Below, piece after piece: positions 17,177 to 26,669 of a stretch of DNA of 64,000 nt. Origin of the DNA: Aestuariivita sp. (GTDB lineage Bacteria > Pseudomonadota > Alphaproteobacteria > Rhodobacterales > Rhodobacteraceae). Under the pieces are notes generated by a model, which saw nothing but the letters and a program-made list of their open reading frames with translations, did not search any database and was not told the DNA's origin. The position numbers were made by a program, and so were the translations under genes. Each line of letters starts with the position of its first letter. Within the stretch, counting starts at the first letter, position 1. The stretch covers positions 1 through 64,000 of the forward strand of contig NZ_JAAWWD010000040.1 in NCBI RefSeq assembly GCF_021404545.1. The letters run 5' to 3'.

Positions 17177-18688
17177 ATGGCGCTTACGCCCGAGTTCGAG
17201 AGCTTTTCGCGCGCCTATGAGGCGGGCGAAAACCAGATCGTCTTTACCCGGCTTGCCGCCGATCTGGACACGCCCGTCTCGCTGATGCTCAAGCTGACGG
17301 GCGCGGCCGAGAACGCCTTTATGCTGGAATCGGTGACCGGCGGAGAGGTGCGTGGGCGCTATTCCATCATCGGGATGAAACCCGACCTGATCTGGCGCAG
17401 CCGGGGCCCGGTGTCCGAGTTGAACCGCAGTGCCCGCTATGATCCCAAAGGGTTTCACAAGCAAGACGGCAACCCGCTGGACAATCTGCGCCGCCTGATC
17501 GCCGAAAGCCGGATGGACCTGCCCGAGGATCTGCCCCAGGCTGCGGCGGGGCTTTTTGGCTATCTCGGTTATGACATGGTGCGTCATGTCGAACATCTGC
17601 CGCATGTGAACCCCGACCCGCTTGGCCTGCCCGACGCGGTGATGATCCGCCCCACGGTCATCGCGGTGCTGGATGGCGTGAAAGGCGAGGTTACCGTCGT
17701 GGCCCCCGCCTGGGCCAGCGACAAACAGACCGCGCGCGCCGCCTATGCGCAGGCCGCCGAACGGGTAATGGACGCGGTGCGCGATCTGGAACGCGCGATG
17801 CCGTCCGAAAGCCGCGATCTGGGCGACGCGATGGAGACGGCAGAACCGGTCTCGAACGTCACGCCCGAGGCCTATCGCGCAGCCGTTGAGACCGCCAAGG
17901 AGTATATCCGCGCGGGCGATATCTTTCAGGTGGTGCCCAGCCAACGCTGGGCGCAGGATTTCACCCTGCCGCCCTTTTCGCTCTATCGCTCGCTGCGCCG
18001 CACCAACCCATCGCCTTTCATGTTCTATTTCAATTTCGGCGGGTTTCAGGTGGTGGGCGCCTCGCCCGAGATCCTGGTGCGGGTCTTTGGCCGCGAGGTC
18101 ACGATCCGCCCCATCGCGGGCACCCGGCGCCGGGGTGCCACCCCCGAGGAGGATCGCGCGCTTGAGGCCGATCTGCTGGCCGATCAGAAGGAGCTGGCCG
18201 AGCATCTGATGCTGCTCGATCTGGGGCGCAACGATGTGGGACGCGTGGCCAAGATCGGCACCGTGCGCCCGACCGAACAGTTCATCATCGAGCGCTATTC
18301 CCATGTGATGCATATCGTGTCGAACGTGGTGGGAGAGCTGGACGAGGGCAAGGACGCGGTCGATGCGTTTTTTGCCGGCATGCCCGCAGGCACCGTCTCG
18401 GGCGCGCCCAAAGTGCGCGCGATGGAGATCATCGACGAGCTGGAGCCGGAAAAGCGCGGCATCTATGGCGGCGGCGTGGGCTATTTCAGCGCGGGGGGTG
18501 ACATGGATATGTGCATCGCGCTGCGCACGGCAGTGGTCAAGGATCAGACGCTGTATATCCAGGCAGGCGGCGGCGTGGTCTATGACAGCGACGCACAGGC
18601 CGAATACGAAGAGACGGTGCATAAATCCAACGCCATCCGCCGCGCGGTCGAAGATGCGGCGCGCTTCACCCGCTCGGGCAACCGCTGA
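17177..18688 (+). CDS. trpE: anthranilate synthase component I
   Basis: Aminase/synthase subunit that makes anthranilate from chorismate with ammonia supplied by TrpG. 503 residues. The N-terminal MLESVTGG (near residue 50) corresponds to the LLES element of the tryptophan feedback site. The chorismate-binding core includes ASPEILVRV near 295, PIAGTRRRGATPEED near 312, DLGRNDVGRV near 348, GTVSGAPKVRAMEIIDELE near 404 and GGGVVYDSDAQAEYEE near 465. It starts 1 bp after the ppiD-like gene. TrpG, TrpD and TrpC are about 3.1 kb further on, so the trp pathway is split here. Confidence 0.97.
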   Translation: MALTPEFESFSRAYEAGENQIVFTRLAADLDTPVSLMLKLTGAAENAFMLESVTGGEVRGRYSIIGMKPDLIWRSRGPVSELNRSARYDPKGFHKQDGNPLDNLRRLIAESRMDLPEDLPQAAAGLFGYLGYDMVRHVEHLPHVNPDPLGLPDAVMIRPTVIAVLDGVKGEVTVVAPAWASDKQTARAAYAQAAERVMDAVRDLERAMPSESRDLGDAMETAEPVSNVTPEAYRAAVETAKEYIRAGDIFQVVPSQRWAQDFTLPPFSLYRSLRRTNPSPFMFYFNFGGFQVVGASPEILVRVFGREVTIRPIAGTRRRGATPEEDRALEADLLADQKELAEHLMLLDLGRNDVGRVAKIGTVRPTEQFIIERYSHVMHIVSNVVGELDEGKDAVDAFFAGMPAGTVSGAPKVRAMEIIDELEPEKRGIYGGGVGYFSAGGDMDMCIALRTAVVKDQTLYIQAGGGVVYDSDAQAEYEETVHKSNAIRRAVEDAARFTRSGNR

Positions 18689-18875
18689 GGTCTCCTGACC
18701 CGGGCCCGCGCAGAGGGGGCGCCGGAACAGACAACCTCAGACGTGCGAGGCCCAGCCCAAGGCAATCCGACGCACCCGATGGGCGCGGCGTGCTGCGATG
18801 ACGCAAGCGTGACTTGTCTCGCCCCTCCCAGATCCGCAGACTGACGGCACATTAGGGATCATCGGGACCCAGGAC

Positions 18876-19349
18876 ATGGCCAAATCCTCCAAACGCAAGA
18901 AAAAGCCAGCCGCTTCGGTAGAGGGGGCGCGCAAGAACGGCCTCTCCCGGCGGTTGATGATGCTGGGGGGCGTGGCCGTGGTCACGGGTGTCGGCGTCTT
19001 TTCGGTCAATGCGGTGCAGGCCACCGCGGCCGAGCATGACCTCAGCCGGATCGGTACCGGCACCCCCGCAATTGTGCAGATCCATGACCCGCAATGCAGC
19101 CTCTGCACCGCCCTTCAGCGCGAAACCCGCAAAGCGCTGCGCGGCATCCCCGACGATCAGCTTACCTATCTGGTGGCCAATATCCGCAATAACGAAGGGG
19201 CGGCCTTTGCCAACCGGCACGGCCAGCCCCATGTGACGCTGCTTTTGCTGGATGGCGCAGGCCAAGTGCAGCAGGTGATCAACGGCGTTCAGGACAGAGG
19301 GCTCCTGCGCGACGCCTTCACCGCCCATCTGGCCCGCAACCCCAGCTGA
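18876..19349 (+). CDS. membrane-anchored thioredoxin-like protein, unknown function
   Basis: 157 residues. A very basic N-terminus (AKSSKRKKKPAASVEGARKN) is followed by one transmembrane segment (~residues 30-50, RRLMMLGGVAVVTGVGVFSV), placing the rest in the periplasm. The soluble part reads as a thioredoxin-fold fragment: AIVQIHDPQCSLCTAL with a CxxC at ~77-80, a middle beta strand, then QPHVTLLLLDGAGQVQ, which resembles the cis-Pro strand. No catalytic context beyond the CSLC pair is clear. It stands alone between trpE and an SRPBCC gene. Confidence 0.65.
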   Translation: MAKSSKRKKKPAASVEGARKNGLSRRLMMLGGVAVVTGVGVFSVNAVQATAAEHDLSRIGTGTPAIVQIHDPQCSLCTALQRETRKALRGIPDDQLTYLVANIRNNEGAAFANRHGQPHVTLLLLDGAGQVQQVINGVQDRGLLRDAFTAHLARNPS

Positions 19350-19561
19350 TCCCGAGTTGGGCGAGGGTGCCCGGCAGGCGTACCCTCCGTTTGATGAGGG
19401 CCATAGCAAAGCCGCCTGTCCGCGTGCCATTCAAACGCGCTCAAGACGTTCCGAAGAACAGACGCTTTAGGATGGCAGCGACCGAACCAGATTGAGAGCG
19501 CTGGACCATACCGGCGATCCTGGCCTTGCCGCGCCCCTGAAAGGCCGCTACGTCTTGGCTT

Positions 19562-20029
19562 ATGGCAGAACACACCATCAGCACCTATCTTGATGCTCCG
19601 CCAGATCGGGTCTGGGACGCGGTCGGGACCCCGCGCCTTTTGCAATATGTCACCCATCCGATGATCCGCTTTACCCCGGTCGCGCCACCACAGTTTCCCG
19701 ATCGCTGGAAGGAGGGCGATTATGTGGTGCGCATGGCACTCTACGGTGTTCTGCCGCTGGGACGTCAGGTCGTGAGCATCTCCTGGCCCGCGCCAGAGGG
19801 CGAAGGTCTCAAGATCCGCGACAACGGACACAGCGCGTTGATCCGGCGCTGGGATCACCTGATCACCATTGCGCCGGACGGGAACGGCACATGCTATACT
19901 GATCGGATCGAGATCGAGGCCGGGCTGATCACACCAATCGTCGCCGCCTTTGCCCGCCGGTTTTATGCCCATCGCCAAAATCGCTGGCGAAACCTGGTGG
20001 CGGCAGGCTTTGACTATGAGTGCGCCTGA
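19562..20029 (+). CDS. SRPBCC (START-like) family protein
   Basis: 155-residue protein of the polyketide-cyclase/START helix-grip fold. HTISTYLDAPPDRVWDAVGTP at the N-terminus is the usual SRPBCC opening, the middle is beta-rich (GDYVVRMALYGVLPLG, VVSISWPAPE), and the C-terminal helix FARRFYAHRQNRWRNLVAAG closes the cavity. The ligand is unknown. The 212 bp upstream contains an inverted repeat (GAGGGT...ACCCTC near 19363-19386) that may end the preceding transcript. Confidence 0.65.
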   Translation: MAEHTISTYLDAPPDRVWDAVGTPRLLQYVTHPMIRFTPVAPPQFPDRWKEGDYVVRMALYGVLPLGRQVVSISWPAPEGEGLKIRDNGHSALIRRWDHLITIAPDGNGTCYTDRIEIEAGLITPIVAAFARRFYAHRQNRWRNLVAAGFDYECA

Positions 20030-20123
20030 GCGCCTGCAACGGCCCCTGCCCTGAACCCACTCAGATCCGCGCGACCCGGCACCGCCAGACGGCCGGGTTT
20101 CGACCGGGAACGCCCGACGACCC

Positions 20124-21605
20124 CTACTCGGCCGTCAGGACAGCCGAGACCGGGGCGAGCGCCACACGGCTGGCACGATCCTGCAACCCCCAGAGCAGCA
20201 GAGCGCTGATCGTATCGGGCTGCACCCGGCCCATCATGATCACCGCCCCGTCCTGACCCGCGCGAAATGCGGCCTGGTCCAGAAACCGGCGCATCACCGT
20301 GGGCGTCTGCCCCGCGCCGTCGAAATCGCGAAACACAAAGGCCGATGGCACGCCGTCACGCGCGGCCAGTTGCTGCACGGTGTTCAGGCCCGCATTCTGG
20401 GTGATCAACCCAAAACCTCCATCCCGCAAGATCGCCGTGACCTGATCCGAAAGCGCGCGATTGCCCTGAATACCGCTGCCCGGCCCTTCCATGACACCGA
20501 TCACCTGGTCCAAGGTGCTCAGCCCGGCCTCAAGCGCGGTTTCGGCGTCTTGCGCCGCCCCGTCGCTGGGCAAATCGACAAGCGCCAGCACCTCAAACCC
20601 GGCCGCACGGTGGCGCGCCATCTTTTCCGCCGCGTCGGGATCTTGCGGATCGACCGCAAAACTCAGCGGATAGGGAAAGCTCGCCAAGGCTTCGGCCCCG
20701 ATCGACCCTTCCACGTCAAGCAGAACAATTCCCATCAGCGGTTTGCCCTCGGGGTTCTCAAAGGACGCGGCAAAACGCTCAAGCGGAGGCAGATCCGGGT
20801 CGGGCGCGGCCTCTGCCGGGGGTGCGGGGTCGACCACGGAGGGAAGCCTGTCCGCGCCTGTGTCCCGGTCGGTCAAAGGCACCACCCGTTGGCCGATTGA
20901 GGGTACGGGCGTTGCAGACGCATCGGGCTGGCTCTGCGCATCGACCGTTGGCAAGGCTGCCACGCGTGGCGGATCTGAGGCGCGGTCTGTGTCGCCGCTG
21001 TCCTGCACCTGCTCGGTCTCGGGTGCATCCTCCTCCTGCGTGCCCGACCCGAAGCCCGACCCTTGATCGGGCACTGGTGGGGGGGCGGGCTGCGCCGGTT
21101 CGGCAGGCACCTCGGCAAAGCCGGGCGGCCCCTCGATCACTTCCGGCGGCGCGGGTTGAGCCGGTTCGGTGGATATCCGCAGATCTCCTTCGCCCTCCGG
21201 CGCCGCGGGCGCTGGAACGACGGGTGTCGGGCTGGATTGGGTTGGGGCACGGGATGCAATGGCGGGCGCATCCGTGTCAGGCGCCGCCGCCCCCGCAAGA
21301 GGCGTGGCACCACCCACCGCTGGCGCCTCGGCCGGGGCGGTATCGGCCGCGTCCAGCGCGGCAAGGCTGTCGGCCTGGGGCGCGCTGGGGCTGCCGGGCT
21401 GCGCCGGTGCGGCAGCCTGCGTACCCGTCGCGGCCGTGCCTTGGACCATATCGGTTCCGTCCGGCTCTGTCGGGGCGTCGACTTCGGGGTCTGCCATGCC
21501 CACCTGAGGCGGTTGCGGCAACGGCGTACTGAGCGATATGGCGACCGCTCCGCCCGCGGCGATCACACTGCCCCAAATCAGTCCACTCAATAATCCTCGT
21601 GCCAC
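20124..21605 (-). CDS. divergent polysaccharide deacetylase family protein (DUF610/YibQ-like)
   Basis: 493 residues. An N-terminal membrane anchor (GLIWGSVIAAGGAVAISLS, ~residues 8-27) is followed by ~235 residues of low-complexity Pro/Ala/Glu-rich linker, repetitive in AQPAPPEV and similar units. The C-terminal ~225 residues form the NodB-like domain: MGIVLLDVEGS, ALASFPYPLSFAVDPQDPDA, GFEVLALVDLPSD, GVMEGPGSGIQGNRALSDQV and FVFRDFDGAG. This divergent family lacks the full metal triad of true deacetylases and is implicated in envelope biology. It is convergent with the SRPBCC gene and divergent from trpG. Confidence 0.85.
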   Translation of the reverse strand: MARGLLSGLIWGSVIAAGGAVAISLSTPLPQPPQVGMADPEVDAPTEPDGTDMVQGTAATGTQAAAPAQPGSPSAPQADSLAALDAADTAPAEAPAVGGATPLAGAAAPDTDAPAIASRAPTQSSPTPVVPAPAAPEGEGDLRISTEPAQPAPPEVIEGPPGFAEVPAEPAQPAPPPVPDQGSGFGSGTQEEDAPETEQVQDSGDTDRASDPPRVAALPTVDAQSQPDASATPVPSIGQRVVPLTDRDTGADRLPSVVDPAPPAEAAPDPDLPPLERFAASFENPEGKPLMGIVLLDVEGSIGAEALASFPYPLSFAVDPQDPDAAEKMARHRAAGFEVLALVDLPSDGAAQDAETALEAGLSTLDQVIGVMEGPGSGIQGNRALSDQVTAILRDGGFGLITQNAGLNTVQQLAARDGVPSAFVFRDFDGAGQTPTVMRRFLDQAAFRAGQDGAVIMMGRVQPDTISALLLWGLQDRASRVALAPVSAVLTAE

Positions 21606-21798
21606 GCCACGCTCCTGCCGGTTTGCCCACCTCGGTCCCGTTCAGCGACGACAGGGCCGTCTTGGCGGCCTTTGCCTCGTCATGTGTTGCGTGCCTGGCC
21701 CCTCTTGACGCTGCCGCGCAACCCTGAACATGTATGCCCTTATACCGCGAGCGGGGTGCAAACCTCTAGCCCTTTCCTAATGGATATCCGTCCGGCCC

Positions 21799-22380
21799 AT
21801 GCTGCTTTTGATCGACAACTACGACAGCTTTACCTGGAACCTGGTCCACTATCTGGGAGAGCTGGGGGCAGACGTTGTCGTGCATCGCAATGATGCGCTG
21901 GATGTTCCGGCGGCCCTTGCCCTGCGCCCGTCGGGCATTTTGTTGTCGCCCGGCCCCTGCGATCCCGATCAGGCGGGGATCTGCCTGTCGCTGACCCAGG
22001 CCGCGGCTGACGCGGGTATCCCCCTTCTGGGCGTGTGTCTGGGACATCAGACCATCGGGCAGGCCTTTGGCGGCAAGGTGGTGCGCTGTCATGAGGTCGT
22101 GCATGGCAAGACCGGCGCGATGCATCACACCGGCCAAGGGATCTTTGCGGGTCTGCCGACGCCGTTCAAGGCGACACGCTATCACTCACTCGTTGTCGAA
22201 CGCGACAGCCTGCCCGCCTCTCTCGCCGTGACCGCCTATCTGGAGGATGGCACGATCATGGGGCTCCAACACCGGGAACTGCCGATCCACGGTGTGCAGT
22301 TTCATCCCGAATCCATCGCCTCGGAACACGGGCATGCGCTGTTGAAGAGTTTTCTGGCCGAGATGAAGGTGCCCGCATGA
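21799..22380 (+). CDS. trpG: anthranilate synthase component II (glutamine amidotransferase)
   Basis: Class I glutamine amidotransferase that feeds ammonia to TrpE. 193 residues. [19 protein letters not shown] is the N-terminal signature; the catalytic triad is Cys80 (GVCLGHQ), His169 and Glu171 (QFHPES). First gene of a tight operon: it overlaps trpD by 4 bp (ATGA). The 193 bp upstream, shared with the divergent deacetylase gene, shows no Trp-rich leader peptide, so no classical attenuator is visible. Confidence 0.97.
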   Translation: MLLLIDNYDSFTWNLVHYLGELGADVVVHRNDALDVPAALALRPSGILLSPGPCDPDQAGICLSLTQAAADAGIPLLGVCLGHQTIGQAFGGKVVRCHEVVHGKTGAMHHTGQGIFAGLPTPFKATRYHSLVVERDSLPASLAVTAYLEDGTIMGLQHRELPIHGVQFHPESIASEHGHALLKSFLAEMKVPA

Positions 22381-23396
22381 GTGACGCATTGAAACCGCTG
22401 ATCGGGGCTGCGGCCAATGGCCCGCTGACCCGCGACGAGGCCGAGGAAGCGTTTGCGATCCTTTTTGAGGGAGAGGCCACGCCAAGTCAGATCGGCGGCT
22501 TTCTGATGACGCTGCGCACCCGCGGCGAAACGGTGGACGAATTCGCCGCCGCCGCTGCCGTGATGCGCGCCAAGTGCAACCCTGTCAGCGCACCCGAGGG
22601 GGCCATGGATATTGTCGGCACCGGTGGCGATGGCAAGGGCACGCTGAATATCTCGACCGCGACGGCCTTTGTGGTGGCCGGTGCGGGCGTTGTCGTGGCC
22701 AAGCATGGCAACCGCAATCTCAGCTCGAAATCCGGGGCGGCGGATGCGCTTACCCAGATGGGTATCAACGTGATGGTCGGCCCTCAAGTGGTTGAGGCAG
22801 CTCTGAAAGAGGCCGGGATCGCGTTTATGATGGCGCCCATGCATCACCCGGCGACCGCCCATGTGATGCCCACCCGGGCCGAGCTGGGCACGCGCACGAT
22901 TTTCAACATCCTGGGCCCGCTGACCAACCCCGCAGGCGTCACCCGCCAGCTTACCGGCGCGTTTTCGCGCGACCTGATCCACCCGATGGCCGAAACGCTG
23001 GCGCAGCTTGGCTCGGACCGGGCGTGGCTGGTGCATGGATCGGATGGTACCGATGAGCTGAGCATTGCCGGGATCAGCTGGGTCGCGGCCCTTGAGGACG
23101 GTGTGATCAAGGAGGTTGAGCTGCATCCCGAAGATGCCGGCCTGCCGGTCCATCGGTTCGAGGATATCCTGGGCGGCACGCCTGAAGACAATGCCGCCGC
23201 TTTCCGGGCGCTTCTTGATGGCGCACCCTCGGCCTACCGCGATGCAGTGCTGCTGAATGCCGCCGCCGCGCTGGTGGTGGCCGAACGCGCCACAGACCTG
23301 CGCGAGGGCGTCCAGATCGCCGCCCAATCCATTGACAGCGGTGCGGCAAAGGGCAAGATCGCGGCCCTCGCACGCATCACTCAAGGTGAGACATGA
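22377..23396 (+). CDS. trpD: anthranilate phosphoribosyltransferase
   Basis: Transfers phosphoribose from PRPP to anthranilate, the second committed step of tryptophan synthesis. 339 residues. The PRPP loop [15 protein letters not shown] starts near residue 81, [17 protein letters not shown] near residue 108 is the anthranilate-channel segment, and GPLTNPAG near residue 180 is conserved. ATGA overlaps with trpG upstream and trpC downstream imply translational coupling. Confidence 0.97.
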   Translation: MSDALKPLIGAAANGPLTRDEAEEAFAILFEGEATPSQIGGFLMTLRTRGETVDEFAAAAAVMRAKCNPVSAPEGAMDIVGTGGDGKGTLNISTATAFVVAGAGVVVAKHGNRNLSSKSGAADALTQMGINVMVGPQVVEAALKEAGIAFMMAPMHHPATAHVMPTRAELGTRTIFNILGPLTNPAGVTRQLTGAFSRDLIHPMAETLAQLGSDRAWLVHGSDGTDELSIAGISWVAALEDGVIKEVELHPEDAGLPVHRFEDILGGTPEDNAAAFRALLDGAPSAYRDAVLLNAAAALVVAERATDLREGVQIAAQSIDSGAAKGKIAALARITQGET

Positions 23397-24205
23397 CCGA
23401 TACCATCCTCGACAAGATCAAAGCCTACAAGCTCGACGAAGTGGAGGCCGACAAGATCGCGAAACCGATGGAGGCCGTGGAGACAGAGGCGCGCGCCGCC
23501 GACCCTGTACGCCCCTTTGCCGACGCGCTGCTCGGTGCAAGCCGCTCCGGTTATGGCTTGATCGCCGAGATCAAGAAAGCCAGCCCTTCCAAGGGGCTGA
23601 TCCGGCCCGATTTCGACCCGACCGCGCTGGCGGAGGCCTATGCGCAAGGCGGGGCCGCGTGCCTGAGCGTGCTGACCGATACACCCAGCTTTCAGGGCGC
23701 CAAGGACTATCTGACCCAGGCCCGCGCGGCCTGCGATCTGCCGGTTTTGCGCAAGGATTTCATGTACGATCCCTATCAGGTGGCCGAGGCGCGCAGCCTG
23801 GGCGCCGATTGCATCCTGATCATCATGGCCACCGTATCGGACGCGCAGGCCGCCGAACTGGAGGCGGCGGCCACCGACTGGGGCATGGACAGCCTGATCG
23901 AAGTCCATGACCGGGCCGAGCTGGACCGGGCCGCACGGCTGAACTCCACCCTGATCGGGATCAACAACCGCAACCTGGCGACGTTCGAGACCAGCCTCGA
24001 TATCACGCGGGGGCTGGCCAAACATGTGCCCGAGGGGCGCATGATCATCTCGGAAAGCGGGCTGACCGCACCCGGCGATCTGGCCGAGATGGCGCGCTAT
24101 GGCGTGCGCAGTTTCCTGATCGGCGAAAGCCTGATGCGTCAGGACGATGTGACGGCGGCCACCATTGCGCTGCTGGCCAATCCGCTGACGCAAGGGGCGA
24201 TGTGA
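23393..24205 (+). CDS. trpC: indole-3-glycerol phosphate synthase
   Basis: Monofunctional TIM-barrel synthase that closes the indole ring. 270 residues, not fused to TrpF. Seen: [14 protein letters not shown] near residue 55 with the catalytic Lys, [13 protein letters not shown] near residue 117, [12 protein letters not shown] near residue 185 and [12 protein letters not shown] near residue 220. Its TGA overlaps the moaC ATG by one base. Confidence 0.97.
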   Translation: MTDTILDKIKAYKLDEVEADKIAKPMEAVETEARAADPVRPFADALLGASRSGYGLIAEIKKASPSKGLIRPDFDPTALAEAYAQGGAACLSVLTDTPSFQGAKDYLTQARAACDLPVLRKDFMYDPYQVAEARSLGADCILIIMATVSDAQAAELEAAATDWGMDSLIEVHDRAELDRAARLNSTLIGINNRNLATFETSLDITRGLAKHVPEGRMIISESGLTAPGDLAEMARYGVRSFLIGESLMRQDDVTAATIALLANPLTQGAM

Positions 24206-24678
24206 TGCCGCTGACGCATTTCGACGCCAAGGGCGACGCCCATATGGTGGATGTCTCCGACAAGCCCGTGACCGACCGGGTGGCCACGGCAGCGGGCTGG
24301 GTGAAGATGGCGCGCGAAACCTTTGATATCGTGGCAGAAGGTCGGGCCAAGAAAGGGGATGTTCTGTCGGTTGCGCGATTGGCTGGCATCATGGGCGCCA
24401 AGAAGACCCCGGATCTGATCCCGCTGTGCCATCCGCTGCCGGTGACTAAGGTTGCGGTCGATCTGACCCTCGATCCCGACTTGCCGGGGGTCCGTCTGAG
24501 GGCCACGGTCAAGACAACGGGCCAGACGGGTGTCGAAATGGAGGCGTTGACGGCTGTTTCCACCGCCGCACTCACCGTGTATGACATGGTCAAGGCGGTG
24601 GATAAGGCGATGGAGATCGGCGGCATCCATGTTACCCTGAAAGACGGTGGAAAATCAGGGCGGTACGAGGCACAATGA
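24205..24678 (+). CDS. moaC: cyclic pyranopterin monophosphate synthase MoaC
   Basis: Converts the MoaA product to cyclic pyranopterin monophosphate in molybdenum cofactor synthesis. 157 residues. LCHPLPVTK near residue 74 and [20 protein letters not shown] near residue 111 are the family signatures, and the C-terminal KDGGKSGRY is typical. The ATG at 24205 sits inside the trpC stop (TGATG); a GTG one codon earlier is also possible. It overlaps moeA by 4 bp. Confidence 0.96.
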   Translation: MPLTHFDAKGDAHMVDVSDKPVTDRVATAAGWVKMARETFDIVAEGRAKKGDVLSVARLAGIMGAKKTPDLIPLCHPLPVTKVAVDLTLDPDLPGVRLRATVKTTGQTGVEMEALTAVSTAALTVYDMVKAVDKAMEIGGIHVTLKDGGKSGRYEAQ

Positions 24679-25847
24679 TCTCGGTTGACGCGGCGCTCAC
24701 GCAGGTACTGGCCCTTGCCCGTCCGCTGCCGCAGGAAACCGTCCCGCTGGCCGACGCCGCGGGCCGCGTCCTGAGCGAGCCGGTGATCGCGCGGCGGGAT
24801 CAGCCGCCGTTCGCGGCGTCATCCATGGATGGCTATGCGATCAAGGCGGCCGAAGCGGAACGTCATGCCCAATTCAAGGTGATCGGAGAGGCCGCCGCAG
24901 GACGCCGGTTCCCAGCCCCCGTAGGGCCAGGCCAGGCGGTGCGCATCTTTACCGGCGCCCCGATGCCCGAAGGCGCGGATTTCGTTGTTATTCAGGAAGA
25001 TGTAACGCGCAACGGGGATCTGATCACGATCACGGACGAGCCCGGCGCCAAACCCAATATCCGCCCGGCCGGTGTCGATTTCACCACCGGCACAACCATC
25101 GACGCACCCCGCAGGCTGAGCGCGCAGGACGTGGCCCTTCTGGCCTCGATGAATGTGCCGCTGGTGCCGGTGACGCGCAAACCGGATGTGGCGCTGATCT
25201 CCACCGGGGATGAGCTGGTCCTGCCAGGGCAGGATCCCGGCCCCGATCAGATCATTGCGTCGAACACATTCGGACTCAAGGCGATGCTGGAGGCGATGGG
25301 CGCCCAGCCACGCGTGCTGCCCATCGCGCGCGATACCGCAGCCTCTTTGCACATGGCGTTCGATCTGGCGCAGGGCGCCGATCTCGTTCTGACCATCGGT
25401 GGGGCGTCGGTGGGCGATCACGACCTGGTGGGCCGGGTCGCGACCGAACTGGGGATGGAGCGGTCGTTTTACAAAGTCGCCATGCGCCCGGGAAAACCGT
25501 TGATGGCCGGGCGATTGGGCGACATGGCGATGATTGGCCTGCCTGGCAATCCGGTTTCGGCCATGGTTTGCGGCCATGTCTTCGTGGCGCCGGTGATCCA
25601 CAAGATGCTGGGATTGGGAGAGGCGCGCCCTGCCCTGCACTCAGCCAGGCTGGCCGAACCGCTGGGGCCAAACGGTCCGCGCATGCATTACATGCGTGCC
25701 GTGGTCGAGAACGCAGAGGTCACGGCCTTTGACAGCCAGGATTCCAGCCTGCTGACAGTGCTGTCGCGCGCCAATGCCCTTTTGATCCGCGCGCCCCATG
25801 ATCCTGCGCAAGCGACCGGAACGATTGTGCACTATATGCCCATTTGA
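24675..25847 (+). CDS. moeA: molybdopterin molybdenumtransferase MoeA
   Basis: Inserts molybdate into adenylylated molybdopterin. 390 residues. Seen: [10 protein letters not shown] near residue 49, [16 protein letters not shown] near residue 92, [13 protein letters not shown] near residue 175, [14 protein letters not shown] near residue 239, and [14 protein letters not shown] plus [13 protein letters not shown] near residues 273-300. Last gene of the trpG-trpD-trpC-moaC-moeA string; lexA follows after 126 bp with its own promoter. Confidence 0.96.
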   Translation: MISVDAALTQVLALARPLPQETVPLADAAGRVLSEPVIARRDQPPFAASSMDGYAIKAAEAERHAQFKVIGEAAAGRRFPAPVGPGQAVRIFTGAPMPEGADFVVIQEDVTRNGDLITITDEPGAKPNIRPAGVDFTTGTTIDAPRRLSAQDVALLASMNVPLVPVTRKPDVALISTGDELVLPGQDPGPDQIIASNTFGLKAMLEAMGAQPRVLPIARDTAASLHMAFDLAQGADLVLTIGGASVGDHDLVGRVATELGMERSFYKVAMRPGKPLMAGRLGDMAMIGLPGNPVSAMVCGHVFVAPVIHKMLGLGEARPALHSARLAEPLGPNGPRMHYMRAVVENAEVTAFDSQDSSLLTVLSRANALLIRAPHDPAQATGTIVHYMPI

Positions 25848-25911
25848 TCGCGGGTGCGGCGCCCTTCCTGGCACGTTGTCGGTTCATCCATACGGATCTC
25901 AACATCCCAAG

Positions 25912-25940
25912 TTGACACAAACCGTGAACATGACTAGAAC
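25912..25940 (+). promoter_or_regulatory. lexA promoter with SOS box
   Basis: TTGACA (25912-25917) and TAGAAC (25935-25940) are spaced 17 bp as -35 and -10. GAAC-ATGACTA-GAAC (25926-25940) is a perfect alphaproteobacterial SOS box (GTTC-N7-GTTC on the other strand) lying over the -10 element, 34 bp before the lexA ATG. LexA should repress its own gene from here. Confidence 0.85.
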
Positions 25941-25973
25941 AAACGGTAACCCACTCAGATGAGGTAACCGAGC

Positions 25974-26669
25974 ATGCTTACCAAGAAACAACTGGATCTG
26001 CTGGAATTCATCCACAAGCGCGTGCAGCGCGACGGTGTGCCGCCCAGCTTTGATGAAATGAAACTGGCGCTGGATCTGCGCTCCAAATCAGGCATCCATC
26101 GCCTGATTACCGCGTTGGAGGAGCGTGGCTTTATCCGGCGTCTCGCGCACCGCGCCCGTGCGATTGAGATTGTGAAATTGCCCGACTCGCTGAGTGGAAA
26201 CGCCCGCGCAGGCTTTACCCCGCGTGTGATCGAGGGGGATCGGCCCGATACCACGCCCGCCAATGCACAGCCTGTGGACATTCATGCGGTCGAATTGCCT
26301 GTCATGGGACGGATCGCCGCCGGTGTGCCGATTGCCGCCATCAGTGAGGTCTTGCATCAGGTCGCGGTGCCCGCACAGATGCTGTCGGGCTCGGACAATC
26401 ACTATGCGCTTGAAGTCAAAGGCGATTCGATGATCGACGCCGGGATCAACGATGGCGATGTGGTGGTGATCCGCGAGACCTCGACCGCCGATAATGGCGA
26501 TATCGTCGTGGCCCTGGTCGAGGATCAGGAGGCAACGCTGAAACGCTTTTTCCGCAAAGGCAACGCCATAGCACTGGAGGCAGCCAACCCGGCCTATGAA
26601 CCGCGCTTGCTGCCCGATGATAAGGTCAAGGTGCAAGGTCGGCTCGTGGGTCTGATCCGCACCTATTGA
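25974..26669 (+). CDS. lexA: SOS repressor LexA
   Basis: Winged-helix repressor of the DNA-damage response that self-cleaves on RecA filaments. 231 residues. The N-terminal HTH spans ~1-65 ([34 protein letters not shown]). The cleavage bond is Ala116-Gly117 ([10 protein letters not shown]), with the catalytic pair Ser152 ([10 protein letters not shown]) and Lys190 (EATLKRFF). Preceded by its own SOS box. Its end overlaps the convergent comEC by 7 bp. Confidence 0.97.
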   Translation: MLTKKQLDLLEFIHKRVQRDGVPPSFDEMKLALDLRSKSGIHRLITALEERGFIRRLAHRARAIEIVKLPDSLSGNARAGFTPRVIEGDRPDTTPANAQPVDIHAVELPVMGRIAAGVPIAAISEVLHQVAVPAQMLSGSDNHYALEVKGDSMIDAGINDGDVVVIRETSTADNGDIVVALVEDQEATLKRFFRKGNAIALEAANPAYEPRLLPDDKVKVQGRLVGLIRTY

